From a virus: 40,388 bases of DNA. Of the stretch, positions 32,567-40,388 are shown in pieces. The notes below the pieces were generated by a model. It ran no database searches. It was not told where the DNA came from and was given only the letters and a program-made list of their open reading frames with translations. Both the position numbers and the translations under genes were made by a program. The stretch spans positions 1-40,388 of IMG/VR virus record IMGVR_UViG_3300017764_002897; one strand, written 5' to 3'. Positions within the stretch are counted from its first letter, which is position 1. Each line of letters begins with the position of its first letter.

Positions 32567-33421
32567 ATGGCTATAGATAGAGTAGTTTACACAAATAGTG
32601 CCGTAGATATTAAGAGCGCAGTAACCGCCAGTACAGCCATTAGGTTGGACACGGTTCAAAACGCCACGTACACGGTTAACGTTCCTCGTGAGAACGTAAA
32701 TACATTAGGAGCCAAGGGAACTGTTTTCAGACCTCAGTTAGACGCAGCCGATGCTTCGATTGAGTTTAGTTTGATTCCAGCAGTTTCTGGTAGTCCTGAT
32801 TGGAGTCCTGCTGTTGCAGACGCTTATCTTGACAACACCTTGGCTCAAGACCCATCAGGTGATGAGGCCGAAGTTGATGCTTTGGGTTTAGGGTCAATTG
32901 AAAGAGGCTTAATGAACTCGTTGACTTCCGAAGCTACGGTTGGCGCGATGGCTAACATGACCGTCAGTTTTACTGGCGCTCCTTCTTCCGGCGCACCTTT
33001 GGCTGCCCTTGGCAGCCCCGGAGCAATCACAACATTAACATTGGTTCAGTCTAAAGATGTAACCGTTGCAAACAGTGACTTCGCGTCAGCTTGCGTTCAG
33101 TCTGCTTCGACTGCTTGGGACGTACCTGTTGTTAACGTTTTGTGTCTCGGTTCTGACCCAGCAGTGCCAGCAAACATAAATCCGTTCGGTAACCCACCCG
33201 GAACCGCTTCGCACACAATCGAAGGTTTAGATACCGCGTTAAGGCATAATGATGGAACAGGAAGTACTGCAAACAATTATACCCTTTCGATTGGTATGTT
33301 TGACTTCAAAATAACTGGTGGATTCGTTGACTCGGAAACTAACAGTGTTGCTGTTGGCGATGTGTTCGCTACGTTTAATTACGTAATTGGTGGCACAGGT
33401 GACAGTTACGGAATCAGTTAA
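32567..33421 (+). CDS. Probable major tail tube protein
   Basis: 284 residues, Ala/Thr/Gly/Val-rich and beta-strand-like, with an AAGGA site ten bases upstream and the high-expression codon choice seen in the capsid gene. It is followed directly by a strong terminator. NATYTVNVPRENVNTLGAKG at the start and LSIGMFDFKITGGFVDSETNSVAVGDVFATFNYVIGG at the end form the strand pattern expected of a tube subunit; its abundance signals and position before the chaperones and tape measure agree. No sheath gene is adjacent. Confidence 0.7.
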   Translation: MAIDRVVYTNSAVDIKSAVTASTAIRLDTVQNATYTVNVPRENVNTLGAKGTVFRPQLDAADASIEFSLIPAVSGSPDWSPAVADAYLDNTLAQDPSGDEAEVDALGLGSIERGLMNSLTSEATVGAMANMTVSFTGAPSSGAPLAALGSPGAITTLTLVQSKDVTVANSDFASACVQSASTAWDVPVVNVLCLGSDPAVPANINPFGNPPGTASHTIEGLDTALRHNDGTGSTANNYTLSIGMFDFKITGGFVDSETNSVAVGDVFATFNYVIGGTGDSYGIS

Positions 33422-33464
33422 GCTAGTGTTAAATTATTAATAATTATTTATTAATTAAACTAAA

Positions 33465-33490
33465 CCCCTTGCTTCGGCAGGGGGTTTTTT
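33465..33490 (+). terminator. Rho-independent terminator after tail tube gene
   Basis: CCCCTTGC (33465-33472), TTCG loop, GCAGGGGG (33477-33484) with one T-G pair, then six T (33485-33490). Same architecture as the terminator after the capsid gene. Confidence 0.93.
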
Positions 33491-33533
33491 ATTTTAAATA
33501 AGTGTAATTTTTAACAGGAAAAAGGATATTCTT

Positions 33534-33875
33534 ATGGGGAACCAAGATAAGATAGAAAGATTAGTCAACGCTGAATCAAGGCGTTTGGTAACCAAGATTT
33601 TCAAATTCAGCTTAACGGTTTTAGAAGACCTTAGACAAGAGCACCTATATGCTCTCGATAAATTAAAAAAAGATGGTCTTTCGGAAAAACAGATAGAAAT
33701 ACTAAACTATCTAGACTTCCATAAGTATAGTTTATTAAGAAAAAGAATACTAGATAATGGTAATGAATCAATAAGGGATTTGGAAAATTTATTGGATTAT
33801 TTCGAGTTTAATCTGAAAGATAGTGATAAGGTAATAATTTATAAAAAGGCAAAAGGAAATGAAACAAAAAAGTAA
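33534..33875 (+). CDS. Small helical protein, possible tail assembly factor
   Basis: 113 residues, nearly all helix: VNAESRRLVTKIFKFSLTVLEDLRQEH, ILNYLDFHKYSLLRKRIL, SIRDLENLLDYFEFNL. An AAAAAGG-type ribosome site lies about nine bases before the ATG. The N-terminal half could form a coiled coil. No recognised family. Between tail tube and tape measure, tail assembly chaperones or minor neck proteins are expected. It overlaps the next gene by 17 bases. Confidence 0.6.
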   Translation: MGNQDKIERLVNAESRRLVTKIFKFSLTVLEDLRQEHLYALDKLKKDGLSEKQIEILNYLDFHKYSLLRKRILDNGNESIRDLENLLDYFEFNLKDSDKVIIYKKAKGNETKK

Positions 33876-34881
33876 ATGGCTATATCGATTCGAAATTAAC
33901 CGAGAGGTTGACAAGAAAGTAACTGAGAAGAAAAAAGACGAAGAGGGTCAAGAGATCGAGGTTACCAAGACGGTTAAAGAAACTAAACCAATTAAGTTTT
34001 TTATTAAGAAACCAAACAGAAGACTTTACGATGAAGCAGAACTATTTTACGGAGTTAAAATGTCCGAAGGAATCAAAGCAGGTCTCTTAACTAGAAATCT
34101 TTTGTCCAAAAGATATGAAGATGACGGAGGGGCTTTTAGCGAGGCCGAGAAAGAAAGGTATTCTACAATCTACATGGAAATTTACGCAAAAGAAGCTGAG
34201 TACCAAAGATTGCAGGTAAACCTAGATAATAAACCACAAGAGCTAAAGGATAGAATTGGTCAAGACATTCTTCTGGAAATATCAGAACTGAGAAGAGAGC
34301 TAATAGAAATCGAAAATAGCCAAGCAAATATATTTGATCAAACCGCTGAAAACAGAGCAAAAAATCAGACTATTATGTGGTGGGTTCTTTCGCTTTCCTT
34401 TTGGAAAGAAGAGGGCAGGGAAAAAGAAGAGCATTTTTTCGTCGGAGAAGATTATCAAAATAAGTTAGATACTTACGACGAATACGAAGAATCGGATGAT
34501 GATTTCTTAAATGAAGCAATTAAAAAGTTGGCATTCTTTGTGAGTTTTTGGTACATGGGGAGAGCTACTTCCGAAGAAGAATTTGGTGCTGTGGAAGAGC
34601 TTTATAATTCTCAGAACCAAGAGGAGGAGGCTGAAGAAGGTGAGGAGGCCGAAGAAGCCGATCAAACCGCTGAAAAGGTTGATGTTGAGGAGTCTAAAAA
34701 AGAAGATAAACCTAAAAGAAAACCTAAAGTAAAAAAACAAAAACAGGCTGAAGAAAAAAAAGAAACCCCAACTCCAGAAGCAAAGCGAGAAACCGAACAG
34801 GGGAGTGAACAAGTTGCAGCGGAAGAGGAAAAAAGTATTTCTGCCGAAGCCAAGGGTTCTCTAGGTAAAAATGAAGAATAA
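33859..34881 (+). CDS. Acidic-tailed protein, possible tail assembly chaperone
   Basis: 340 residues. Residues 1-230 are helical with KPIKFFIKKPNRRLYDEAELFYGVKM and MWWVLSLSFWKEEG; residues 245-340 are low-complexity Glu/Lys/Ala/Pro (EEEAEEGEEAEEA, KPKRKPKVKKQKQ), presumably disordered. The position before the tape measure suits a tape-measure chaperone. The next gene begins 2 bases after the stop in the -1 frame, but that frame is open for only ten bases before the stop and has no slippery heptamer, so I see no programmed frameshift. Confidence 0.6.
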   Translation: MKQKSKWLYRFEINREVDKKVTEKKKDEEGQEIEVTKTVKETKPIKFFIKKPNRRLYDEAELFYGVKMSEGIKAGLLTRNLLSKRYEDDGGAFSEAEKERYSTIYMEIYAKEAEYQRLQVNLDNKPQELKDRIGQDILLEISELRRELIEIENSQANIFDQTAENRAKNQTIMWWVLSLSFWKEEGREKEEHFFVGEDYQNKLDTYDEYEESDDDFLNEAIKKLAFFVSFWYMGRATSEEEFGAVEELYNSQNQEEEAEEGEEAEEADQTAEKVDVEESKKEDKPKRKPKVKKQKQAEEKKETPTPEAKRETEQGSEQVAAEEEKSISAEAKGSLGKNEE

Positions 34882-34883
34882 AC

Positions 34884-35783
34884 GTGATAGAACTTTTTTC
34901 GCAAAAAGATTGTAGATACGTCTATAGAGAAATACTTCAAGGCTATACTCAAGTATCAGACCAAAACTTTTATATAAAACATTTTTCAGAACACGATTTA
35001 GGATTCATAGATACAGTCTATAAAGAATGCTTTGAAGAGTGTAGGGAAAAAGGTTTACCTTCTAGAAAAGAGAAAATTGAAATTCTAACAAAAGAAGACT
35101 TCTGGGACCAAAAACTCGACGAACATAGAGTATACTTACAATCCGCTATAAGAGATGGTCATGAATTTGCTCGCGGATTAGGCAAGAAAGAGGGCCAACC
35201 GTTTCTTGATGAAAATATACACCCAAAAGAAAAAGAACTTAAAGAAATTGAAGAAGACTTTTGGGAACTCATAGAACCTGTAGCAGAAACCTATTGCGAT
35301 AAGCTATTAAATGAAAAATATGTTTATCATGCTTTGTATAAAGATAAAGAATGCAAAAGCCCCTTGTATACTAAAGAGCAATTTGAAAACTTGTCTTTTG
35401 TAGAAATATCAGAATTAGTAAAAGTATATAATTATCATTGTTCTAAGTTTACAGAGTTAAATGTAAATAAAATATCTGTAAATTCCTTCTTTTTAAATCC
35501 GTTTTTTATGAGTGCTGACGATCCCGTTAAGTTCTTTGGTAAAAATGTTATAGATTTAACTATGTATCAATTAAATATCTATGCAAGAGGACAATATAAC
35601 AAAACTGTACTAACAGAGGGGAGAGAGCCTCCTGAGCATTTTTTTAGCGAAAATGAGGCAGATGGACTTAAGAAATTGGTTGATTGGTATAATACATCTT
35701 ATACGCAAATAAAAGCCGAAAGAACCGCTCAAGAATCAAAAGCTAAAGGTAGAGGCGCTGCTGGACGAGCAATTGGCTTATAA
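34884..35783 (+). CDS. Hypothetical protein upstream of tape measure
   Basis: 299 residues, starting at GTG 34884 immediately after the previous stop (stop-restart arrangement). Helical and charged: RYVYREILQGYTQVS, FIDTVYKECFEECREKGLP, KEIEEDFWELIEPVAETYCDKLL, YQLNIYARGQY. The tail is Lys/Arg/Gly/Ala (ESKAKGRGAAGRAIGL). The pair 33859/34884 may be the two-component tail chaperone set of this phage, made as separate proteins. Function is inferred from place only. Confidence 0.6.
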   Translation: MIELFSQKDCRYVYREILQGYTQVSDQNFYIKHFSEHDLGFIDTVYKECFEECREKGLPSRKEKIEILTKEDFWDQKLDEHRVYLQSAIRDGHEFARGLGKKEGQPFLDENIHPKEKELKEIEEDFWELIEPVAETYCDKLLNEKYVYHALYKDKECKSPLYTKEQFENLSFVEISELVKVYNYHCSKFTELNVNKISVNSFFLNPFFMSADDPVKFFGKNVIDLTMYQLNIYARGQYNKTVLTEGREPPEHFFSENEADGLKKLVDWYNTSYTQIKAERTAQESKAKGRGAAGRAIGL

Positions 35784-35789
35784 TTTATT

Positions 35790-35817
35790 TTGAATATTTT
35801 TTTAAAAAAAGTGTAAT
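35790..35817 (+). promoter_or_regulatory. Candidate promoter for tape measure gene
   Basis: TTGAAT (35790-35795), 16 bases, TGTAAT (35812-35817), within an AGTGTAAT word. The leader of about 25 bases contains an AAAAGG ribosome site before the ATG at 35850. Confidence 0.45.
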
Positions 35818-35849
35818 AACTATCAGTTCCACTAAGGTAAAAGGTTAAA

Positions 35850-38800
35850 ATGGCTGATGTAAGACTAACGGTAACGGGTGATACTAAGCTTCTAGAAAGA
35901 GAAATAAAAAAGGCTCTAAAAAGCGGTTATCAACTCGGATCATTAAATACTAGAGGATTTTCTCAACCACTTGGCAAAATAAAAGGCCAGCTGGGTGAGT
36001 TTGAAAAATCTTTGGAAGCTTCTAATGCTCGCGTTATAGCATTCGGCGCGTCAACGGGCGCGATTCTAGCTGTCTCAACAGCTTTAAAAGGAATGGTGAC
36101 TTCAGCTATTCAAGTAGAGAAAGCCTTAACAGATATAAATGTAATTCTCGGAGCTTCTGCGGGTAATCTTGCCAAATTTGGAGACAAACTTTTTTCTATT
36201 GCAAATAACACTGGTCAATCATTTCAAGTAGTTGCAGAAGCGGCTAATGAATTTGCTAGACAGGGTTTAGGAATGGAACAAACCCTAGCTAGAACAAATG
36301 ATGCTTTAATTTTAACACGCATATCAGGAATGAAAGCCGCCGATTCTGTTGCTGCGTTAACTGCGGTAATGAATGGTTTTAACAAGTCGGCTTATCAATC
36401 TTCAGAAATAACAAGCAAACTTGCGGCTGTTGATGCAGCCTTCGCTGTGAGTTCTGCTGACTTGGCAGAGGCTTTAAGACGAGTAGGCAGTACTGCTTCA
36501 ACGGCTGGAGTAAGTTTAGAAGAACTTTTGGGTATAGTTGCGGCAACCCAACAAATCACCGCTCGTGGTGGCGCTGTAATTGGTAACTCATTCAAAACAA
36601 TTTTCACAAGAGTACAAAGACCGAAAGTTATAGAAGCTCTTAAAAAATTAGGAATAGAAACCACTAACGCTCAAGGCAGTCAGTTGGGTTTGATGAAAAT
36701 TTTATCTAACTTAGCTAAAGAATATGATACTCTTGTCCCTAAGCAGCAAGCGCTAGTCGCTGAAATGGTTGGTGGCGTATTCCAAGTTAACGTACTAAAA
36801 GCCGCTTTAGGAGATTTAGGTAAAGAGTATTCTTTGTATGCAAACGCTGTTAAAATAGCCAACAATGCGACAAACGAAGCGGATCAAAGAAATAAACAAC
36901 TCAATCAAACGATAAGCGCACAATTAATTCAAACTTTAAACAACCTTGTTAAAGCTGGCTCTGCCGTAGGTAAATTAACCTTTGGGCCAGCGATAGAAGG
37001 ATCATTAAAAAGCGTAAACACTTTGCTTGGAGGATTAGGGGGAGATGACAGTGAGATGGAAGGTATGGGCCAAAAAATGGCTAAAGGTATTTTAAGTGGT
37101 TTCGGTGCAGTCTTAAAAGGTCCGGGAATTGCCCTACTAACGCTTGGTTTATTTAAAATGTTTGAACGTCTCTCTAAATTTAGTGCAGACGCTTTAGGCT
37201 CTGTATTGGGCTTCAATAGATCAGGAAGAGAAGCGGCAAACATTCAAGCGCAAATAGCTGGACACCTTCAAAAGAATCCACAAATCCTAGCAGCAATAAA
37301 CAGTGGGCTTAAAACGGAAAAAGATTTACACGCTCAAATTCTTGCAAACATAAGAGCAGAGCAACAAGGAATGGTTCAGATAGATAGAATCGCTGGAAGC
37401 ATAGCTGTTAAAATGTCTAAATCAGGATATAAAATTTCTGATAAAGGATCGTTGGTTTCTCCCGGAAGTAAAAGCGCAGGAGGTAAAGGTGGCTACTCAA
37501 AGGGATATGTCCCAACTTTATCAGAAAAAGGCTTTGAAGAATCAAGCGCCAGAAGTCTTGGTGCTGACGCGGGAGTTAAAGCTAGATTTTTACCAAATGT
37601 AAAAGCGGGTGGATCGAAGGGAGTTATAGCAAATAATAAAGAAGACGTTATAACTCCTAAACAATTTGCAAAAGATTATGGCGTAGTACCCAAAGGTGGT
37701 GAATCAGCAATTATACCAAAATACGGTTCCATAGGAAAGAAAAGAAAGGCTGAATTAAAAAGAAATCTATCACGCGCCACAAAAAATTCTTTCTCCGAAG
37801 GAAGCATACCAAATTTCGTAACCATAGAAGACGTAAATAAGTGGAAACAAGCTAACGCGGGTGCGCCTAGAAAATTTGGTAAAAAGAAGGGGGCCAAAAA
37901 AGCTCAAGACACAAGACCTAGTGCCGCAAATATGTTGGATTTTTTAGGGCAGAATGTTAATTCGTTATCTGATGATAAAATGAAACAATATTCAAGCCTA
38001 ATAACAACAGGCGTTATTCGTGGTAACTGGCCAAGGTCTGCCGACAAAGCCCCTACTCCTGCAACTATGAGTAAACTTTATGCAGCTTCAGGTGGACAAA
38101 TAGGGACAAGCGCGGCTGCCGGAAGAAAGAAAGACGAAAGAATAAGAACTCCTCTTGCTAGCGCAAGCGACAAAGGATCACTTCTTCCTGTTCTCGGAAT
38201 GGAACAAGGAACGCTTGCTAAAGTAAATGAAACAACTGCTAAATACGGTCTTTCGCCACAAGAAATGCCCGGATTCCAAAAAAAGTTCGACGGAGTATTT
38301 AAAGCGGAATACGACACGATGGTTGGCAGAGTCGCATCTAAAATGTTTAGTGGTTTAAAAGGTGGTCAAAAAATGTCAAAAGCATTCTCAACTCAAGAGT
38401 TGGGAGCAGACGCTGAAGGCCCAGTTAAAGGCGCAGTTTTCGAAAGCTTTATCAGGGGAATGGTTAAAAAGCAAAAGCAAACATCTGGACAAGCTGTTGA
38501 TATTGAAAAAGGTGGAGTAAAAAAAGAATTTAGACACTTATTCCCTGAACAACTTAGGGATAGACCTTTTGAAGTTAGAGCCGGAGGAATCACTAGATCA
38601 GAAGCGGCAGGTAAAACGCAAAGAAGTGGCGTCTCCATGACTTTAGAGGAAGTCGGTCAATTTGAAGTAGGTGGTCAAGAAATATCTGCACAAGACGCAA
38701 TAACTAGAGCCAAGAGAAAACAGGGTCGTGGATTAAAAGCTCCAAGTTTTGCTGACATAACCAAAGGAAGTTTGACGCGAAATGTCAAGAGAATGGTTTT

Positions 38801-40388
38801 AGATAAAGATTTTTTAAGGCAAAAATATAACTCAATGACTCCGGAAGAAAATGAAGCAGTACTAGCGCAGCAAGGAGTTAAAAACGTAGATCAATTATTT
38901 GATAAAATTGCAGCATCAGCCAAAGGGAAGGGCGTTTCAACCACGTTAATTAATGCAGCACCCGGAGCAGGTAAAACTAGTTTTGCTTTAGGAAACAAGG
39001 GCGCTCAAATCTCTTCCTTAAATGATCTAAATTTTGGAAACAAGCTAGCTGTTGTAACCGCAAGAGCACAAGGGGAAAATTTAGTTGGTAAAGATTTCTT
39101 CAAAGACATGGACAAAGTTGTACATTTGGACGTACCAAAGGAAGAAATACAAAGAAGACGAGCACTTAGGGATCAACAAATTCAATCGGGTAAATCAACT
39201 ACTGGATACGGAAGAAAATCTGGTTCCACTAAATATGCAGATACCGATTTCGAAGCAGCGGAGGCAAGACTAGCGGAAGAGTTCACGGGTCAACCCGGAA
39301 GATTTAAATCTTTGAAAGCTGTGAAGTCTGGAGAAGATTGGAGATTTAGATCAAAGCGAGAGGATGAAATTAAAAAAATTCAAGATATTCCTATGGTAAT
39401 GACTACGGGAGCATTCACTCCCCCTACCTCCGGTCACGGAAGAATCTTTAAAGAAATGCAAAAGGTGGCAGGACAAAGCGGAGCCATGCCTCTAGCAGCT
39501 GTATCTACTGGAACCTCTAGAGAAGGGGACATTGGTCTTTCTAAAGCTGAAAAAAGAAAATTAATAGAAATGCAACATCCGGGCATCTCTACAGTAGGCG
39601 TTCATGGAACTATACCAGAAGTCATTAAAAAAGATGATAAACTTTTGAGAGCCATCCCATCAAAATCAACTGTAATTTTAGGTTCTGACAGAGCAGGAGA
39701 TTCCGTAGGTGAAAGATTTAGAAAGAAAGGTTTTGGTGTTCAAGAAATAAAAAGAGATATGGAAGGTTCAGGCATGAACCAAGAAGCCTTAAGCGCGACA
39801 AAAGTTAGAACAGCTTTGAGTGAGGGTAGAATGCAAGATGTTGCTGGGGCATTAGAACCTAAGATAGCTGATGTTTTAACAAATCCTCAAAACGTAAAAA
39901 GGTTAAAAGACAGAGCTAATGTAATAAAGAAAAGAGATAAAGAATTTGCAGCTTTCAAGAAAAGTTCCCCAGTAGATGCGGAATTAAACAATACATTTGC
40001 AGAACTAACTAGTTTGATGGTTTCCAAAGGATTAAGAAAACCAGCCCAAGGTCAAATAACCAGAATGTATGCTGGCATAACTAAAGCAAGACAAGATCAC
40101 CCAGACATAAATAATGCAGCCTCTCAAGTCTCCGTATTAAGAGACAAGAAAAAACTTCAAGAAAAAGAATTACTATCTAAATACAATACTGAACTTAATA
40201 GAATGCAAATAGAGCAGCAGATTTCTTTTGCAAATGGTTACGTTCCGAATTTTGCTGAAAAACAAAATCAAGCTTTTACCGCCAATAAAGTAATGCTCAA
40301 TAGAGTCATTGATGGAGATAGTTTAAATATAGATTTTTATCCAGCCTCAAAACCCCGCACAGGTTCCTCTAGACTACAAGGCTTTGAC
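35850..40388 (+). CDS. Tape measure protein with enzymatic domains (partial)
   Basis: Open from ATG 35850 to the window edge: at least 1513 residues, no stop. Residues about 1-430 match TP901-type tape measure cores (AIQVEKALTDINVILGASA, FARQGLGMEQTLARTNDALI, ALRRVGSTASTAGVSLEELL, GGAVIGNSFKTIFTRVQRP), then a hydrophobic segment near 410-440. GYVPTL (552), GSIPNFV (651) and GYVPNFA (1463) are repeated linker-like motifs. Residues about 850-920 may be a degraded nuclease-like fold (GAVFESFI, FEVRAGG). Residues about 1020-1170 are a P-loop domain: AAPGAGKT (1036-1043), VHLDVPKEEIQRRR. Residues about 1180-1335 are a nucleotidyltransferase: GAFTPPTSGHG (1187-1197), SATKVR (1315-1320). From 1484, RVIDGDS...SRLQGFD starts a staphylococcal-nuclease-like domain. 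It probably sets tail length and may carry enzymes into the cell. Confidence 0.85.
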   Translation, partial: MADVRLTVTGDTKLLEREIKKALKSGYQLGSLNTRGFSQPLGKIKGQLGEFEKSLEASNARVIAFGASTGAILAVSTALKGMVTSAIQVEKALTDINVILGASAGNLAKFGDKLFSIANNTGQSFQVVAEAANEFARQGLGMEQTLARTNDALILTRISGMKAADSVAALTAVMNGFNKSAYQSSEITSKLAAVDAAFAVSSADLAEALRRVGSTASTAGVSLEELLGIVAATQQITARGGAVIGNSFKTIFTRVQRPKVIEALKKLGIETTNAQGSQLGLMKILSNLAKEYDTLVPKQQALVAEMVGGVFQVNVLKAALGDLGKEYSLYANAVKIANNATNEADQRNKQLNQTISAQLIQTLNNLVKAGSAVGKLTFGPAIEGSLKSVNTLLGGLGGDDSEMEGMGQKMAKGILSGFGAVLKGPGIALLTLGLFKMFERLSKFSADALGSVLGFNRSGREAANIQAQIAGHLQKNPQILAAINSGLKTEKDLHAQILANIRAEQQGMVQIDRIAGSIAVKMSKSGYKISDKGSLVSPGSKSAGGKGGYSKGYVPTLSEKGFEESSARSLGADAGVKARFLPNVKAGGSKGVIANNKEDVITPKQFAKDYGVVPKGGESAIIPKYGSIGKKRKAELKRNLSRATKNSFSEGSIPNFVTIEDVNKWKQANAGAPRKFGKKKGAKKAQDTRPSAANMLDFLGQNVNSLSDDKMKQYSSLITTGVIRGNWPRSADKAPTPATMSKLYAASGGQIGTSAAAGRKKDERIRTPLASASDKGSLLPVLGMEQGTLAKVNETTAKYGLSPQEMPGFQKKFDGVFKAEYDTMVGRVASKMFSGLKGGQKMSKAFSTQELGADAEGPVKGAVFESFIRGMVKKQKQTSGQAVDIEKGGVKKEFRHLFPEQLRDRPFEVRAGGITRSEAAGKTQRSGVSMTLEEVGQFEVGGQEISAQDAITRAKRKQGRGLKAPSFADITKGSLTRNVKRMVLDKDFLRQKYNSMTPEENEAVLAQQGVKNVDQLFDKIAASAKGKGVSTTLINAAPGAGKTSFALGNKGAQISSLNDLNFGNKLAVVTARAQGENLVGKDFFKDMDKVVHLDVPKEEIQRRRALRDQQIQSGKSTTGYGRKSGSTKYADTDFEAAEARLAEEFTGQPGRFKSLKAVKSGEDWRFRSKREDEIKKIQDIPMVMTTGAFTPPTSGHGRIFKEMQKVAGQSGAMPLAAVSTGTSREGDIGLSKAEKRKLIEMQHPGISTVGVHGTIPEVIKKDDKLLRAIPSKSTVILGSDRAGDSVGERFRKKGFGVQEIKRDMEGSGMNQEALSATKVRTALSEGRMQDVAGALEPKIADVLTNPQNVKRLKDRANVIKKRDKEFAAFKKSSPVDAELNNTFAELTSLMVSKGLRKPAQGQITRMYAGITKARQDHPDINNAASQVSVLRDKKKLQEKELLSKYNTELNRMQIEQQISFANGYVPNFAEKQNQAFTANKVMLNRVIDGDSLNIDFYPASKPRTGSSRLQGFD

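Noticed and set aside
34860-34890. Programmed -1 frameshift joining the two presumed tail chaperone genes
   Set aside because: The second frame is in the -1 phase but has a TGA at 34872-34874, and the overlap up to the first stop has no slippery heptamer. Stop-restart at GTG 34884 explains the layout better.
36395-38638. Several long minus-strand open frames opposite the tape measure
   Set aside because: They are mirror frames of an Ala/Ser/Lys-rich coding sequence, have no ribosome sites or recognisable domains, and the + strand frame shows strong tape-measure homology.
1-40388. CRISPR array, integrase or insertion sequence
   Set aside because: No regularly spaced identical repeats of 23-47 bases with unique spacers, no recombinase or transposase motifs, and no terminal inverted repeats around any gene block were seen.

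Overview
This window is part of the genome of a tailed double-stranded DNA phage (Caudoviricetes). It carries a complete head and tail morphogenesis order: terminase, portal, prohead protease/scaffold, major capsid protein, connectors, tail tube and tape measure. Every gene I can support lies on the + strand. No tail sheath gene sits between the connectors and the tube, so a long non-contractile (siphovirus-like) tail is the simplest reading. A probable lipoprotein, canonical TTGACA/TATAAT-type promoters and AGGAG ribosome sites suggest a Gram-negative host. The host itself cannot be named from the sequence. PhoH, WbqC-like and 2OG-oxygenase genes give it the flavour of environmental, often aquatic, phages.

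Layout. (1) 1-930: three small genes of higher GC content. Each sits directly behind its own sigma70-type promoter, so close that the mRNAs should be leaderless; a strong terminator follows. (2) 930-1310: a gene-free stretch with AT-rich DNA and a probable structured RNA (1089-1223). (3) 1311-10945: a translationally coupled carbohydrate cassette. It holds RmlA, a HAD phosphatase, a probable bifunctional 3,5-epimerase/4-reductase, an asparagine synthase-like amidotransferase, three glycosyltransferase-like proteins, a GNAT acetyltransferase, a very short DegT aminotransferase, RmlB, a 2OG-Fe(II) oxygenase and a WbqC-like protein. RmlA, RmlB and the epimerase/reductase could make dTDP-L-rhamnose without RmlC and RmlD. 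The aminotransferase and acetyltransferase point to an N-acylated amino sugar. (4) 10957-16515: PhoH, a zinc-ribbon protein, a sigma-like factor with a cysteine cluster, two tandem SET-domain proteins, a possible small terminase and a C2H2/ERCC4 nuclease. (5) 16515-27135: large terminase, portal, an FtsZ/tubulin-like GTPase, a lipoprotein with cysteine-protease-like residues, a Met-rich repeat protein, decoration-like proteins, protease/scaffold with an internal start, and major capsid. (6) 27239-30030: a lysine-rich small protein, a Calx-beta repeat protein with a Thr-rich tail, and a glycosyltransferase. (7) 30057-40388: connectors, tail tube, presumed tail chaperones, and a tape measure protein of more than 1513 residues that runs off the window.

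How the parts may work together. The tape measure carries a P-loop kinase-like domain, a nucleotidyltransferase domain and the start of a staphylococcal-nuclease domain behind its tape-measure core, so it may be both ruler and injected enzyme cargo. The dTDP-sugar cassette plus the glycosyltransferase next to a Thr-rich virion protein suggests sugar decoration of the particle or the host surface. Two SET proteins occur with a portal whose basic N-terminus contains an ARKST motif like histone H3 lysine 9, which suggests possible lysine methylation of virion proteins. These links are inferences.
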